A DNA stretch of 64,000 bases from Halalkalibacterium ligniniphilum (GCF_000334155.1 NZ_ANNK01000089.1:1-64000), one strand, 5' to 3'; shown: positions 28,414 to 37,899, counted from the first letter of the stretch. Notes: a model not told the origin generated them from the sequence alone. Translations and numbers: made by a program.

Positions 28414-29690
28414 TTACATTACTAGCGTTTATGATATTGCTGCTTATTGGAGTTCCTATATCAATTGTTCTTGGTGTTACTAGTATTATTTACATTTTTA
28501 CTAGTGGAAATATAGAATTGATTAGTATTGTCCCCCAAAGAATATATTCAGGTATGGAAGCGTTCAGTCTCATCGCAATTCCTCTTTTTATGATGGCAGG
28601 CGAACTAATGAATTCAGGCGGGATCACAACCAGACTGATTCGTTTTGCTCAATCCATTGTCGGACATTTTAAAGGAGGACTAGCATATGTCAATGTTACT
28701 GCAAATACATTTCTTGCTTCAATTTTAGGATCGTCATTAGCTCAAACAGCCATGATGTGTCGTGTTATGGTTCCAGCTATGGAAAAAGAGGGATATAAAC
28801 GTGAATTTAGTGCTGCCACTACTGCTTCATCGGCAATGCTGGGAGCCATACTTCCGCCTAGTATGATTTTTATCATATATAGTGTCGGTGCAGGTGTTTC
28901 AATAGGTTCAATGTTTTTAGCTGGCATTATCCCTGGAATATTACTGGCAATATCGTTCATGTTACTAATCGTATATTTTGGCTATCGTCTAAACCTACCA
29001 AAATCAGAAAAAAAACCGTTAAAGATAGTTGTTAGCTCTTTTTTACAAGTTGTACCTGCATTATCCGTACCTACTGTCATTATTTTAGGAATATTAAGTG
29101 GGGTATTTACTGCGACTGAATCGGCTGCTATCGCATGTGTGATCGCAATAATTGCTGGATTGTTTATTTATAAAGAACTCAAAATATCTGACTTTCCTAA
29201 AATTTTAATAAATACAACGTTAACTACAGCGACAGTGACATTGCTTATTTCAATGGCTAAGTTATTCGGGCTCGTTATCACCTTTGAGCGTATTCCTCAA
29301 CTTCTTGCTGAATGGATGACAACGTTAACTGATAATCCACTTGTTTTTCTGCTATTAGTTAATTTATTTGTATTAATTGTTGGAATGTTTATAGATGGAA
29401 TTGCTGCGCTTATTATTATTACACCGATCATTGTTCCAATAGCACTATTATTTGGGATTGATCCGATTCATTTTGGAATTATTCTTTGCTTGAATATTGT
29501 GATTGGAAGTCTAATTCCTCCAGTTGGGGCTGGATTATTTATAGCTTCATCTGTAGCAAATGTTAAAATTGAAATTTTAGTCAAAGCTGTTCTGCCATTT
29601 TTAGCAGTTGCATTATTTGTGTTACTTATTGTTACATATTGGCCTGACCTTGTATTATGGTTACCGCAAATGTTTACTGCAAGTACGTAA
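28410..29690 (+). CDS. TRAP transporter large permease DctM
   Basis: 426-residue, about 12-helix transport subunit that drives uptake with the sodium gradient. DctM signatures are present: IPLFMMAGELMNSGGITTRLI, ILGSSLAQTAMM, LGAILPPSMIFIIYSVGAGVS, and the second-half repeat GMFIDGIAALIIITPIIVPIA with LIPPVGAGLFIASSVA. Last gene of the operon. The following 29691-29814 contain no gene. Confidence 0.93.
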   Translation: MITLLAFMILLLIGVPISIVLGVTSIIYIFTSGNIELISIVPQRIYSGMEAFSLIAIPLFMMAGELMNSGGITTRLIRFAQSIVGHFKGGLAYVNVTANTFLASILGSSLAQTAMMCRVMVPAMEKEGYKREFSAATTASSAMLGAILPPSMIFIIYSVGAGVSIGSMFLAGIIPGILLAISFMLLIVYFGYRLNLPKSEKKPLKIVVSSFLQVVPALSVPTVIILGILSGVFTATESAAIACVIAIIAGLFIYKELKISDFPKILINTTLTTATVTLLISMAKLFGLVITFERIPQLLAEWMTTLTDNPLVFLLLVNLFVLIVGMFIDGIAALIIITPIIVPIALLFGIDPIHFGIILCLNIVIGSLIPPVGAGLFIASSVANVKIEILVKAVLPFLAVALFVLLIVTYWPDLVLWLPQMFTAST

Positions 29691-29814
29691 TTTACATGTA
29701 ACTACTATTAGATGTTGATAAGAGTAAGTAACGACTCTAGCTCTCAAACTGGTGGAAGACTCCCTTATGACTATTATACGACAAGAAAGCCTATTTAACC
29801 TGTAAGATTTATAT

Positions 29815-30490
29815 GATTTAGAACCTGCCCATCGTTTTGAAGGGGTATACTCGACCATTGATATCTATACGATTTTACGGTTGTTTCAAAAAAGCCCTTT
29901 ATGGTGCGCCTGTTCTGCTAAACTATGCCGCTATGATTTACTCACTGGCGGCTAGAATTCTCGAATGAATTTCAATAAAGATCTGATAGAATGTTTGTGT
30001 TCCGTTTAGATTATGGATTCCTTCTTTCTGATGCGATTTCAGCTGAAGTATCTATTCAAGAATGCATAAAAATAAGTGAATCAGATATTCTTGAGCGTTT
30101 TCAAGAAACGCAAATTTCTCAAGCCATTTTAGAAGGGTTTCCGAAAAAATGCGTTCGTAAATCAAAGAAAGAACAAGAAAAGTGGCTTCAAGAACAAGCT
30201 GAACGTGAAGCAGCTCTGCCGATTTTTGAAAAAACGATTGAAGCCCTCTTGATAACCCTTTAAAGGAGTTACGAGCCACTTGCACCTAAATAGGAGATTA
30301 AGAAAAACAGTCAAGGAAAGAATGCTTTTTGGTTTGGCTACAAAGGACATGTAGCCGTTGGACACAAAAGCCAGTACATTCTTCAATCTCTTTTTTCGTT
30401 TGGGGATCTCAATGATGGAAAAACGGCAATTCCTTTATTAAAGGGCATTCAAGAGCGCCTTTCAATGCATATGCAGACAGGGTAATTCAT
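29815..30490 (+). pseudogene. Decayed DDE transposase (IS remnant)
   Basis: Pieces of one transposase lie in different frames. YDLEPAHRFEGVYSTIDIYT is followed by GAPVLLNYAAMIYSLAARIL (ends at TGA). Then come FRLDYGFLLSDAISAEVSIQ with KISESDILERFQ, ALLDNPLKELRA-like bases, and FWFGYKGHVAVGHKSQYILQ. Multiple frameshifts and stops make it dead. The GYKGHVAVG...LNDGKTAIPLLKGI segment is the catalytic core of an IS4/IS5/IS1182-like DDE enzyme. No inverted repeats were recognised at its ends. Confidence 0.75.
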
Positions 30491-30600
30491 TTTTAGAAAC
30501 AGAAAAACGAAATATTCGGTTCTTTTATGATTCGCTAGCTAGGCTTTATGAAATTGATTCAAATACAAAGTAATAAACTAAACGTGGCAAGGAGCAAAAA

Positions 30601-31485
30601 ATGGGGTTTCTATTTTCATTTTTATGTGCGTTGTTTTTCGCGATTAGTAATATTTGCTTAAAAAAAGGCATGCGACTATCAGAGAAGGATAACGGCATTT
30701 TTTTAACAATGAGTACAAACATTATCATTTTAACGATCGCTTTTTTGCTCTACCGAATTTTAGCTGAAAACCCTTCTCCACCAACCGTAATGGGTGTGAT
30801 GTTTTTTGCTGTTGCTGGTTTTCTTACAACCTATTTCGGAAGAACAATGCTATTTTCAGGAATACGCAGAATCGGACCTTCTCCTGCTGTTGCAATCAAG
30901 AATTCTCAGCCAATATTCACCTTGATTTTTGCCATTTTTATTTTACAAGAAAGGCTGGGCCTGTATCCATGGATTGGCATTTCAATGATCTTTTTAGGGC
31001 TATTTATCCAAGGGTATCAACAGTTCACAATTCCTAAAAAGGATCTAAATAAAATTGGTTTTATTTTTTCACTTCTAGCTGCCTGTGGTTTTGGCGTTGG
31101 TCAAGGTGTTCGTAAACAAGCGATCACATCCTTTAATGACCCTTTTGCTGGGGCTTTAATCGGAGCGTGTGTCGCTATCCTTATTTTTGTATGTATTGAA
31201 GCTCGTAAAAAAACGTTAACAGAAACAGTGAAACGAAACGTTTATTCATTTAATAAATATTACTTAATTGCGGGAATTGGAACAAGCTTCGCTGTCTTGA
31301 GTTTCTTTGTCGCACTTTGGTACACAAAAGTCGCTTATATTTCGGCGATTGTAGCAATTGAGCCTATTATCACGATAATATTAAGTTCAATTTTTTTAAA
31401 GGCAGAAGAGCAGTTCTCTCGTCCGTTAATTGTGTCTGCGGTTTTAATTTTCTTAGGAGCAGGTACCATTGCATTAACTGGATAA
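30601..31485 (+). CDS. DMT (EamA) family transporter
   Basis: 294 residues with ten hydrophobic helices in two EamA repeats (each about 140 residues). The first begins MGFLFSFLCALFFAISNICL; the second begins IGFIFSLLAACGFGVGQGVRKQ. Such proteins export or exchange small metabolites. AAGGAG lies 9 bases before the ATG. It follows the IS remnant and is not obviously in an operon with the zinc dehydrogenase 175 bases downstream. Confidence 0.85.
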   Translation: MGFLFSFLCALFFAISNICLKKGMRLSEKDNGIFLTMSTNIIILTIAFLLYRILAENPSPPTVMGVMFFAVAGFLTTYFGRTMLFSGIRRIGPSPAVAIKNSQPIFTLIFAIFILQERLGLYPWIGISMIFLGLFIQGYQQFTIPKKDLNKIGFIFSLLAACGFGVGQGVRKQAITSFNDPFAGALIGACVAILIFVCIEARKKTLTETVKRNVYSFNKYYLIAGIGTSFAVLSFFVALWYTKVAYISAIVAIEPIITIILSSIFLKAEEQFSRPLIVSAVLIFLGAGTIALTG

Positions 31486-31659
31486 TGCAAAGAAAATGGA
31501 AGGTTAATTGTGTTTCTTTATTAATAGAATAAATAGGTAGGATAGAAACAACCAATTGGAAAACGCTATCTTTCTATGTGACAATTTTCTTATTAAAGAA
31601 TCTATTTATCAAGCGTATTTGTTTTATTCAGTTATTAACAATATATTGGAGGCAAAAAG

Positions 31660-32754
31660 ATGAGTGGAACAACATTATCAGCAGTTGCAACAGGTGTGAA
31701 GCAAACAGAAATAAAGGAAATTGGACTTCCTGAAATTTCCGAAGATTCAGCGCTTTTAAAAGTGGAAATTGTTGGAGTGTGTGGGACAGATGTTGCGTAT
31801 TATAAGAAAATAAGTACCCCGATGATTTTGGGGCATCATGTTGTCGGTTTCATCGAAAAAATAGGTCCAGTTGCCGCTGAACGCTGGGGTGTAAAAGAAG
31901 GGGATCGTGTAGTGATGGAGGAATATATTCCTTGTGGACAATGCGAACTATGTCGTACAGGGTATTTTCGTTTGTGTTCGCAAACAGATCCAAGACGAAA
32001 CGGGATCCGTTACGGTGTGACCCCTACATCGGTTGAACCAGCCTTGTATGGTGGGTTTAGTCAACATATGTATTTGCATCCAAATGCTGTTCTGCATCCA
32101 CTTCCTGATCATGTTCCAGCCGTTGAAGCGGCCTTAACCTTACCAATATCGAATGGCTTTGAATGGATGAGCTTAATTGGAAAAGCGGGTCCTGGGTCTG
32201 TTGTTGTCATTCAAGGGCCTGGTCAACAGGGGCTAGTCTGTGCATTAGCAGCAAAAGCATCAGGGGCTGAAACCGTCATCGTTACAGGAAGAAAGACGAG
32301 TATCAAACGGTTGGAATTGGCTCGGAAATTAGGAGCCGATTACACGGTAAATGTTTCAACTGAAGATTTGGTTGAACGAGTTAGTGAAATAACGGGTGGA
32401 AAAATGGCTGATCTTGTAATCGATGTAACAAGTGGAGGGACAGAGCCTGTCGTTTCATCTCTCCATGTCGCAAAAACGAGAGGAACTGTCTTGCTTGGCG
32501 CGTCAAAAGGCCACCTTTTTCAAGATTTCGATCTAGATGTTATTTACAATAAAAATCTGACGATAAAAGGTGTTCGTGGCCATAGTTATAAATCGGTACA
32601 GATGGCAGTAGAGTTTATTTCTTCTGGTAAATTTCCACTTGGCATAATGAATTCACATAACTACAAATTAAGTGAAACAGACATGGCTTTAAAAACTGCT
32701 GGTGGAGAAGGAGAGCCTTTTCCGCTATTGGTTACGGTTTCTCCGTGGTTATGA
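31660..32754 (+). CDS. Zinc-binding medium-chain alcohol dehydrogenase
   Basis: 364 residues of the MDR superfamily. The catalytic-zinc Cys is in GVCGTDVAYY; the structural-zinc cysteines are in IPCGQCELCRTGYFRLC. The Rossmann fold with GPGQQGLVCALAAKASGAE binds NAD(P). The usual GHE motif reads GHHVVG, replacing the conserved glutamate with histidine. The substrate is unknown. In this context oxidation of an aromatic alcohol or a diol is conceivable, but not shown. Confidence 0.88.
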   Translation: MSGTTLSAVATGVKQTEIKEIGLPEISEDSALLKVEIVGVCGTDVAYYKKISTPMILGHHVVGFIEKIGPVAAERWGVKEGDRVVMEEYIPCGQCELCRTGYFRLCSQTDPRRNGIRYGVTPTSVEPALYGGFSQHMYLHPNAVLHPLPDHVPAVEAALTLPISNGFEWMSLIGKAGPGSVVVIQGPGQQGLVCALAAKASGAETVIVTGRKTSIKRLELARKLGADYTVNVSTEDLVERVSEITGGKMADLVIDVTSGGTEPVVSSLHVAKTRGTVLLGASKGHLFQDFDLDVIYNKNLTIKGVRGHSYKSVQMAVEFISSGKFPLGIMNSHNYKLSETDMALKTAGGEGEPFPLLVTVSPWL

Positions 32755-32804
32755 AACTTTTATTTAAAATAAAAATAACATGAGAATCTGACTTTCTCCA
32801 AAAC

Positions 32805-32855
32805 CAAAGGGTGTGTCTCACAAGTCGAATTTTCGACGATTGGACCACCCTTTTT
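32805..32855 (+). terminator. Long terminator hairpin after the dehydrogenase
   Basis: AAAGGGTG ... CACCCTTT arms with an inner AAGTCGAA-TT-TTCGAC stem, followed by TTTTTC. Confidence 0.75.
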
Positions 32856-33017
32856 CTGAATAAAAATGTTGTATATTACTTTTTTGGTATAACCCCTTTG
32901 CTTAATTAAGAATCTTTCTTTAATGTCCCTTTGTTATAATGATGTCCTCCTGTTTTTCAAGAAGCCTACATAGCTTTAAAGAATCCTTTTTGAATGTTAC
33001 TAAAAAATAATCATATT

Positions 33018-33036
33018 TGTTCCAACATATTGAACA
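33018..33036 (+). promoter_or_regulatory. Palindrome TGTTC-N9-GAACA, copy 1 (candidate IclR operator)
   Basis: TGTTCCAACATATTGAACA, same arms and spacing as copies at 39743 and 40604. It lies 67 bases before a small frame at 33103 and 266 before the MFS gene. Confidence 0.55.
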
Positions 33037-33102
33037 TCCTCTTTGAAGTTCAATACAAAGCCTATAAAATCAGAATTAATAAATAAAACAGAAAATTGAG
33101 AA

Positions 33103-33234
33103 ATGAAAGAAGGTGAAGCAGAAATCTTGGCTTGGAAACTAGAAAGTATGGGTTACCATTATACTGTTCTAATTCAAAGCTTTGGTAGGTCTGTACAAAC
33201 ATCGATTTTTAAGGTGCGAAAGTTGAGTAAATAA
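33103..33234 (+). CDS. Possible small protein (43 aa)
   Basis: ATG frame reading MKEGEAEILAWKLESMGYHY, then TVLIQSFGRSVQTSIFKVRK. The composition is protein-like, with a helix followed by beta-type residues. It starts 67 bases downstream of a TGTTC-N9-GAACA palindrome, similar to the distances seen before the Rieske and pdxA-like genes. The ribosome site is weak (TTGAGAA). I do not recognise the family, and it may be a gene relic. Confidence 0.35.
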   Translation: MKEGEAEILAWKLESMGYHYTVLIQSFGRSVQTSIFKVRKLSK

Positions 33235-33301
33235 AAAAAGAATTTTGGTCTAAAACGTTTAAAATGGAATCTGCGATTTCGAAATGAGAATGGAGATTTA
33301 A

Positions 33302-34489
33302 ATGAATCATCCTACTAAAGTAAACTTGCAGATCTTATGGATAGTCGGTATTTCTCATCTTATTATTGATACCACAACTGCTGTTGTGCCAGCTCTTTTA
33401 CCAATCTTACAATACAATCATGGGCTCACTTATTTTCAATTAAGTTTAGTGGTGTTTGTCGTCACTGTTACTGGTTCTCTGATGCAGCCTTTAATTGGTT
33501 TAATAGCAGATAAAAAACCAATTCCCTTATTATTACCCATCAGTAGTGTGATAACTGGAGTGGGACTAATTGGTTTATCACAAGCTTCTTCGTTTTATCT
33601 CATCTTATTCATGGTCGGTTTAATTGGAATAGGTGCAGCTATTTTTCATCCAGAAGGATCAAGAGTTGCTTATTTATCAGCGGGGAATCGAAAAGGGTTA
33701 GCTCAATCTATTTTTCAAGTTGGAGGCAATGTCGGGCAGTCTCTAGGTCCTTTAATGGTAATATTACTCTTTATTCCATTCGGTCAAAAAGGTGCGCTTT
33801 GGTTTGTTCTCTTTTCTATTTTAATGATGTTAGGTTTGATACGGGTTGCCTGCTGGTGCAATCAATTAAATGTAAGCTTATCTAAAAAGAATCTACATTC
33901 ACAAAATGTAGCAAAGCAATATAAAGCTCTTGGATTGCTTGTTATTTTTGTTATCATGCGTTCCTGGATTCATTTTGGTGTAGTTAGTTTTTTGCCACTG
34001 TATTTAATAAATGATCGAGGTACTAGTCTTGCAGTCGCTGAAATATATGCTTTTGTTTTTCTGTTCGCGGGTGCATTGGGGACTTTTCTAGGGGGTTATC
34101 TTTCCGACACAATAAGTAAAAAAATAATTTTGACTTACTCAATGTTAGTTGCAATTCCTTTTACATTATTAATTCCTTTTTTTGAAGGATTAATCGCATA
34201 TGTAAATATTTTTTTACTGGGATTGCTGGTATTTAGTAGTTTCGCCGTCACTGTTGTTTATGCTCATCAATTAGTTCCAGGTAAAATTGGACTTACTTCA
34301 GGACTAATGTTAGGATTTGGAATTGGAGCTGGAGGAATTGGCGCCTTACTACTCGGAATAATTGCGGATTTTGTTGGAATTGTTATAGTTATTCAATTGC
34401 TAGTTATATTTCCTCTGGTTGGGTTCTTTCTATCCCTATGGTTACCATCAGATAATAAACAAAAAGTAGAAATGCAAGTAAGTAGATGA
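33302..34489 (+). CDS. MFS transporter, Fsr type (island paralogue)
   Basis: 395 residues, 12 helices, clearly paralogous to 8718-9959. Shared motifs are HLIIDTTTAVVPALLPIL, IGIGAAIFHPEGSRVAYLSA and FQVGGNVGQSLGPLMV, plus the second-half VYAHQLVPGKIGLTSGLMLG. It lies in the aromatic island before the TAXI transporter genes and may export a toxic intermediate or an aromatic acid. GGAG 8 bases before the ATG. Confidence 0.88.
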   Translation: MNHPTKVNLQILWIVGISHLIIDTTTAVVPALLPILQYNHGLTYFQLSLVVFVVTVTGSLMQPLIGLIADKKPIPLLLPISSVITGVGLIGLSQASSFYLILFMVGLIGIGAAIFHPEGSRVAYLSAGNRKGLAQSIFQVGGNVGQSLGPLMVILLFIPFGQKGALWFVLFSILMMLGLIRVACWCNQLNVSLSKKNLHSQNVAKQYKALGLLVIFVIMRSWIHFGVVSFLPLYLINDRGTSLAVAEIYAFVFLFAGALGTFLGGYLSDTISKKIILTYSMLVAIPFTLLIPFFEGLIAYVNIFLLGLLVFSSFAVTVVYAHQLVPGKIGLTSGLMLGFGIGAGGIGALLLGIIADFVGIVIVIQLLVIFPLVGFFLSLWLPSDNKQKVEMQVSR

Positions 34490-34533
34490 ATTTGTTATTT
34501 GTCTAAACTGGTGGAAAGGAAAATGGACAAAAA

Positions 34534-34547
34534 AGAAAACGCTTTCA
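34534..34547 (+). promoter_or_regulatory. CcpA cre site before the TAXI binding-protein gene
   Basis: AGAAAACGCTTTCA, on the other strand TGAAAGCGTTTTCT, a good match to the CcpA operator, 27 bases before the start codon. Confidence 0.65.
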
Positions 34548-34573
34548 CTATTTTGTAAAAGGGGGATTTTAAA

Positions 34574-35584
34574 ATGAGCTTAAGTCGTTCACTTCTTATC
34601 ACTGTATTGTTCATAAGTTTATCAATATTATTGGGTGCCTGTGGTCAGGAAGAAGCAGCTAATGAGGAAGCAATAAGTAATGGTAATTCAACAAGCGGAA
34701 CGATAAATCTTACCTTTATGGCTGCTCAGCAATCTGGTGCTTGGTATCCATTAGCTGTAGGTATCACAGAGATGATGAAAAAAAATATCGATAATTTGGG
34801 GAACATTAGTATCCAACCAGGAGGTGGGGTATCAAATGTGATTGCGTTAAATAATGGTACTGGAGAAATTGGATTTTCTCAGGCTGGACCAGCTGCAGAT
34901 GGATTTTTAGGAAACCCGCCTTTTCAGGAGAAAATGGAAAACGTCAAATATTTATTATCATTATTTCCTCATCAAACACATATCGTTGTCCCTAAGAATT
35001 CAGGGATAGCTACGATTGAAGATATAAAAGGAAAGAGAATAAATGTAGGTACACAAGGCTTATTAAGTGAAGATATTGCTAGTAGAATTCTTGAGATACA
35101 TGGTATGACTTATGGAGATATGCAAAGTGTCCAAAACCTATCTTTTTCAGATTCTGTTGAACAAATGAAAGACGGACGTTTAGATGTCCTATTTTGGACG
35201 GTACCAGCACCATTTGCGGTACTAAACGATTTAAGTCAAAGTATGGAGATTGATTTTCTTGAATTGCCGAAGGATACGATTGATGAACTGCTTTCACAAA
35301 ACGCAGGTTTTTTTAAAACGTCTTTGGATGCAGGAACATATAACGGAGTGGATTATGATGTTGCAACGATACAATCACCTATTGTTGTTATTGCAAGTAA
35401 CGAGACATCTGAGGATTTGATCTATCAGACAACAAAAACCATATATGAAGGTATAGAGGAGTTGGCACAAATCAACCCGGTAATTGGTACGCTTGATCCA
35501 AAGGTTGATTTACCAATAGATATAGGTGTTCCTCTTCATCCAGGTGCTGAAAAATTCTTTAGAGAGCAAGGGTTACTTCAATAA
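34574..35584 (+). CDS. TAXI-family TRAP solute-binding lipoprotein
   Basis: 336-residue binding protein with a lipoprotein signal ending LLGAC (Cys23). The TAXI signature follows: TFMAAQQSGAWYPLAVGITE, IQPGGGVSNVIALNNGTGEIGF and IKGKRINVGTQGL. It delivers an organic acid to the fused permease encoded 44 bases downstream. The good AAAGGGGGATTTT ribosome site precedes the ATG. The ligand is probably the substrate of the adjacent Rieske dioxygenase system (inference). Confidence 0.9.
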   Translation: MSLSRSLLITVLFISLSILLGACGQEEAANEEAISNGNSTSGTINLTFMAAQQSGAWYPLAVGITEMMKKNIDNLGNISIQPGGGVSNVIALNNGTGEIGFSQAGPAADGFLGNPPFQEKMENVKYLLSLFPHQTHIVVPKNSGIATIEDIKGKRINVGTQGLLSEDIASRILEIHGMTYGDMQSVQNLSFSDSVEQMKDGRLDVLFWTVPAPFAVLNDLSQSMEIDFLELPKDTIDELLSQNAGFFKTSLDAGTYNGVDYDVATIQSPIVVIASNETSEDLIYQTTKTIYEGIEELAQINPVIGTLDPKVDLPIDIGVPLHPGAEKFFREQGLLQ

Positions 35585-35628
35585 ACAATCTTTTAATTAG
35601 ATTCTTTATCTATTTCAGGGAGGGTATT

Positions 35629-37545
35629 ATGGACCAATGCAAAAAAATAATACAATGGTTTACGATCATTGTTATTTTTACAATGGGTATCTTTCATTTA
35701 TATACAGGTTTCTTTGGAACATTCGAAACATTTTATCAACGATTTACCCATCTAGCGTTGGCTTTACTCATTATCTTTTTATTGAATCCCTACAAAACAA
35801 GTCACCGCACATTAACTATTTTTTTAAATAGTTGCATTGTAATTGCCTTATTTATATCTTTAGGTTTTTTGTTTTTTAATTATGATTACGTTATGACAGG
35901 TAGATTTCCGTTTGTTACTCCTCTGACGACAGGAGAAATGATATTAGGAATTGTTTTCATTGCATTGGTATTAGAAGCAACTAGGAAATTAACGGGACCC
36001 ATACTGCCGCTTGTGGCTATTATATTCGTAATATATGCTTTTACTGGGCCCTTCTTACCCAGTATATTAGGACATGGCGGATATACATTAAGTAGCATTA
36101 TTGATATGAATTACATGAGCACTGAAGGTATATTTAGTATTCCATTAGGAGCGAGCGCAAATTACATTGCAATGTTTATTATTTTCGGAGCATTCTTAGC
36201 ACGATCAGGTGTTGGATCATTATTAATGGATATAGCAATGGGGTTAGCTGGGCGGTTTAGTGGAGGACCTGCGAAAGTTGCGGTCGTGGCCAGTGTCTTT
36301 ACTGGTGTCATGAGTGGGAGTGCTGTTTCCAATGTGTTAACTTCTGGGACATTTACCATTCCTTTGATGAAGAAAATCGGCTATAAGCCTCATTTTGCAG
36401 CGGGTGTTGAAGCTTCTGCATCGACTGGAAGTCAAATCATGCCTCCGGTAATGGGAATTATTGCTTTTATGATGGCTCAATACACAGGTATTCCTTATAT
36501 TCAGATTGCAGGATATGCTTTACTACCTGCCATTTTATATTTTTGGGGCGTAGGTGTCATGGTACATTATGAAGCAGTTAAGTTAAAACTCAAAGGATTG
36601 CCCAAAGAAGAGCTCCCAGATTGGAAGTCTGGTTTAAAAAAGAAGTGGCATCTGCTTGCACCAATTTTTATTATGCTCACATTGCTAATACAAGGATTTA
36701 GTCCATCCTATGCTGTTAGTTATTCAATACTAAGCATCGTGATCATTGCTTCATTACGCAAAGAAACTAGAATGGGGATTAAAGAAATTAGCGGAGCAAT
36801 ACAAGATGGTGTCAAAGGCATGTTAATGATCGCCGTGGCAACAGCCACAGCAGGTATGATTAGTGGCGTTTTTGGACTCACAGGCTTAGGAATTCGTTTT
36901 AGTACCTCGCTAAGTGATCTCTCCGGTGGATATATTATTTTGGCTCTAGTGTTAACAGCCTTTGTGTCGATTATCCTGGGATTAGGGCTTCCACCATCTG
37001 CATCATACATTATTCAAATCGCGGTTACCATTCCTGCTTTGGTGCAAGTATTAGAGGCTTATGAAGTTGACGTAGTATCTGCAAACGCCCTGTTATTAGC
37101 CCATATGTTTGTAATGTACTTTGCTGCTATAGCAGTCATTACTCCTCCAGATGCCATTGCATCCTTTGCGGCAGCAGGAATTGCCAAATCTCCACCAATG
37201 CTTACGGCGTTCACAGCTTCTAAATTAGCTTTTGTCGCATACTTTATTCCGTTTTTGTTTGTGTTGAATCCGGCTTATTTAATGATAGGTACCTTATTTG
37301 AAATTTCATTAGCAATTGTTGGTGGGGTGCTTGGTGTGTTGGCGCTGGGCATTGGATTTCAAGGGTATTTAAGTGAAAAGATAGGTTGGTTGAGTAGATT
37401 TTATGTACTAAGTGCAGCTCTGTTAATTTTTATTCCTTTACCCATTACAAATATTATAGGGATTGTGTTAATCCTTCTATTTTTATTCACTTCGTTAATA
37501 TATAAAAACGGGAGGATTCAAAATCCAATTAATACAGAGGCTTAA
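35629..37545 (+). CDS. TRAP transporter fused permease (4TM + 12TM)
   Basis: 638 residues carrying both the DctQ-like N-terminal helices (about 1-125) and the DctM-like part (GAFLARSGVGSLLMDIAMGL, GVMSGSAVSNVLTSGTFTIP, STGSQIMPPVMGIIAFMMAQ, LGLPPSASYIIQIAVTIPAL). This fused form always pairs with TAXI binding proteins. It probably imports an aromatic or other carboxylate by cation symport. GGGAGGG 7 bases before the ATG. Confidence 0.92.
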   Translation: MDQCKKIIQWFTIIVIFTMGIFHLYTGFFGTFETFYQRFTHLALALLIIFLLNPYKTSHRTLTIFLNSCIVIALFISLGFLFFNYDYVMTGRFPFVTPLTTGEMILGIVFIALVLEATRKLTGPILPLVAIIFVIYAFTGPFLPSILGHGGYTLSSIIDMNYMSTEGIFSIPLGASANYIAMFIIFGAFLARSGVGSLLMDIAMGLAGRFSGGPAKVAVVASVFTGVMSGSAVSNVLTSGTFTIPLMKKIGYKPHFAAGVEASASTGSQIMPPVMGIIAFMMAQYTGIPYIQIAGYALLPAILYFWGVGVMVHYEAVKLKLKGLPKEELPDWKSGLKKKWHLLAPIFIMLTLLIQGFSPSYAVSYSILSIVIIASLRKETRMGIKEISGAIQDGVKGMLMIAVATATAGMISGVFGLTGLGIRFSTSLSDLSGGYIILALVLTAFVSIILGLGLPPSASYIIQIAVTIPALVQVLEAYEVDVVSANALLLAHMFVMYFAAIAVITPPDAIASFAAAGIAKSPPMLTAFTASKLAFVAYFIPFLFVLNPAYLMIGTLFEISLAIVGGVLGVLALGIGFQGYLSEKIGWLSRFYVLSAALLIFIPLPITNIIGIVLILLFLFTSLIYKNGRIQNPINTEA

Positions 37546-37555
37546 TCATCTCTAA

Positions 37556-37699
37556 GATCAATATGAAAAAATTAATAATTTTACTGATCCAGATTATGTT
37601 CAAGAGTAAGTATGGAGCTATATACGGGAACAAGATGCCAAGGATAGACTGAGCGACCAAAGGAAAGTCCACATGAGTACATCTCCTTTCGTTTTTTAG
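37556..37699 (+). pseudogene. Possible relic of a Rieske oxygenase C-terminus
   Basis: Frame DQYEKINNFTDPDYVQE-stop-VWSYIREQDAKDRLSDQRKV followed by HMSTSPFVF. The (V)QEVW..I.EQD......SQR-like pattern recalls the end of ring-hydroxylating oxygenase alpha subunits. It lacks a start, has an internal TAA and lies next to intact Rieske genes. The assignment is tentative. Confidence 0.3.
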
Positions 37700-37819
37700 A
37701 AGTTGGTTTGACGGCCATCTTCTCTTATAACGATTGGAGATTTTTTCTGTCACTTTACCACCCCAGAAGTTTTGTTTTCACACGTGCAAAGCACATGGTT
37801 AAACTCATATAATGAAAAG

Positions 37820-37852
37820 AGTCCTTCCATTACGTTGAATAGGAAGGACTCG
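37820..37852 (-). terminator. Terminator of the Rieske alpha-beta operon
   Basis: GAGTCCTTCC / GGAAGGACTC stem; on the minus strand it is followed by TTTTCATTAT. Confidence 0.7.
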
Positions 37853-37899
37853 CTCTATTTGTTGTTATTCATCTCTTACAAATAGAAATTGGAAGCGCT

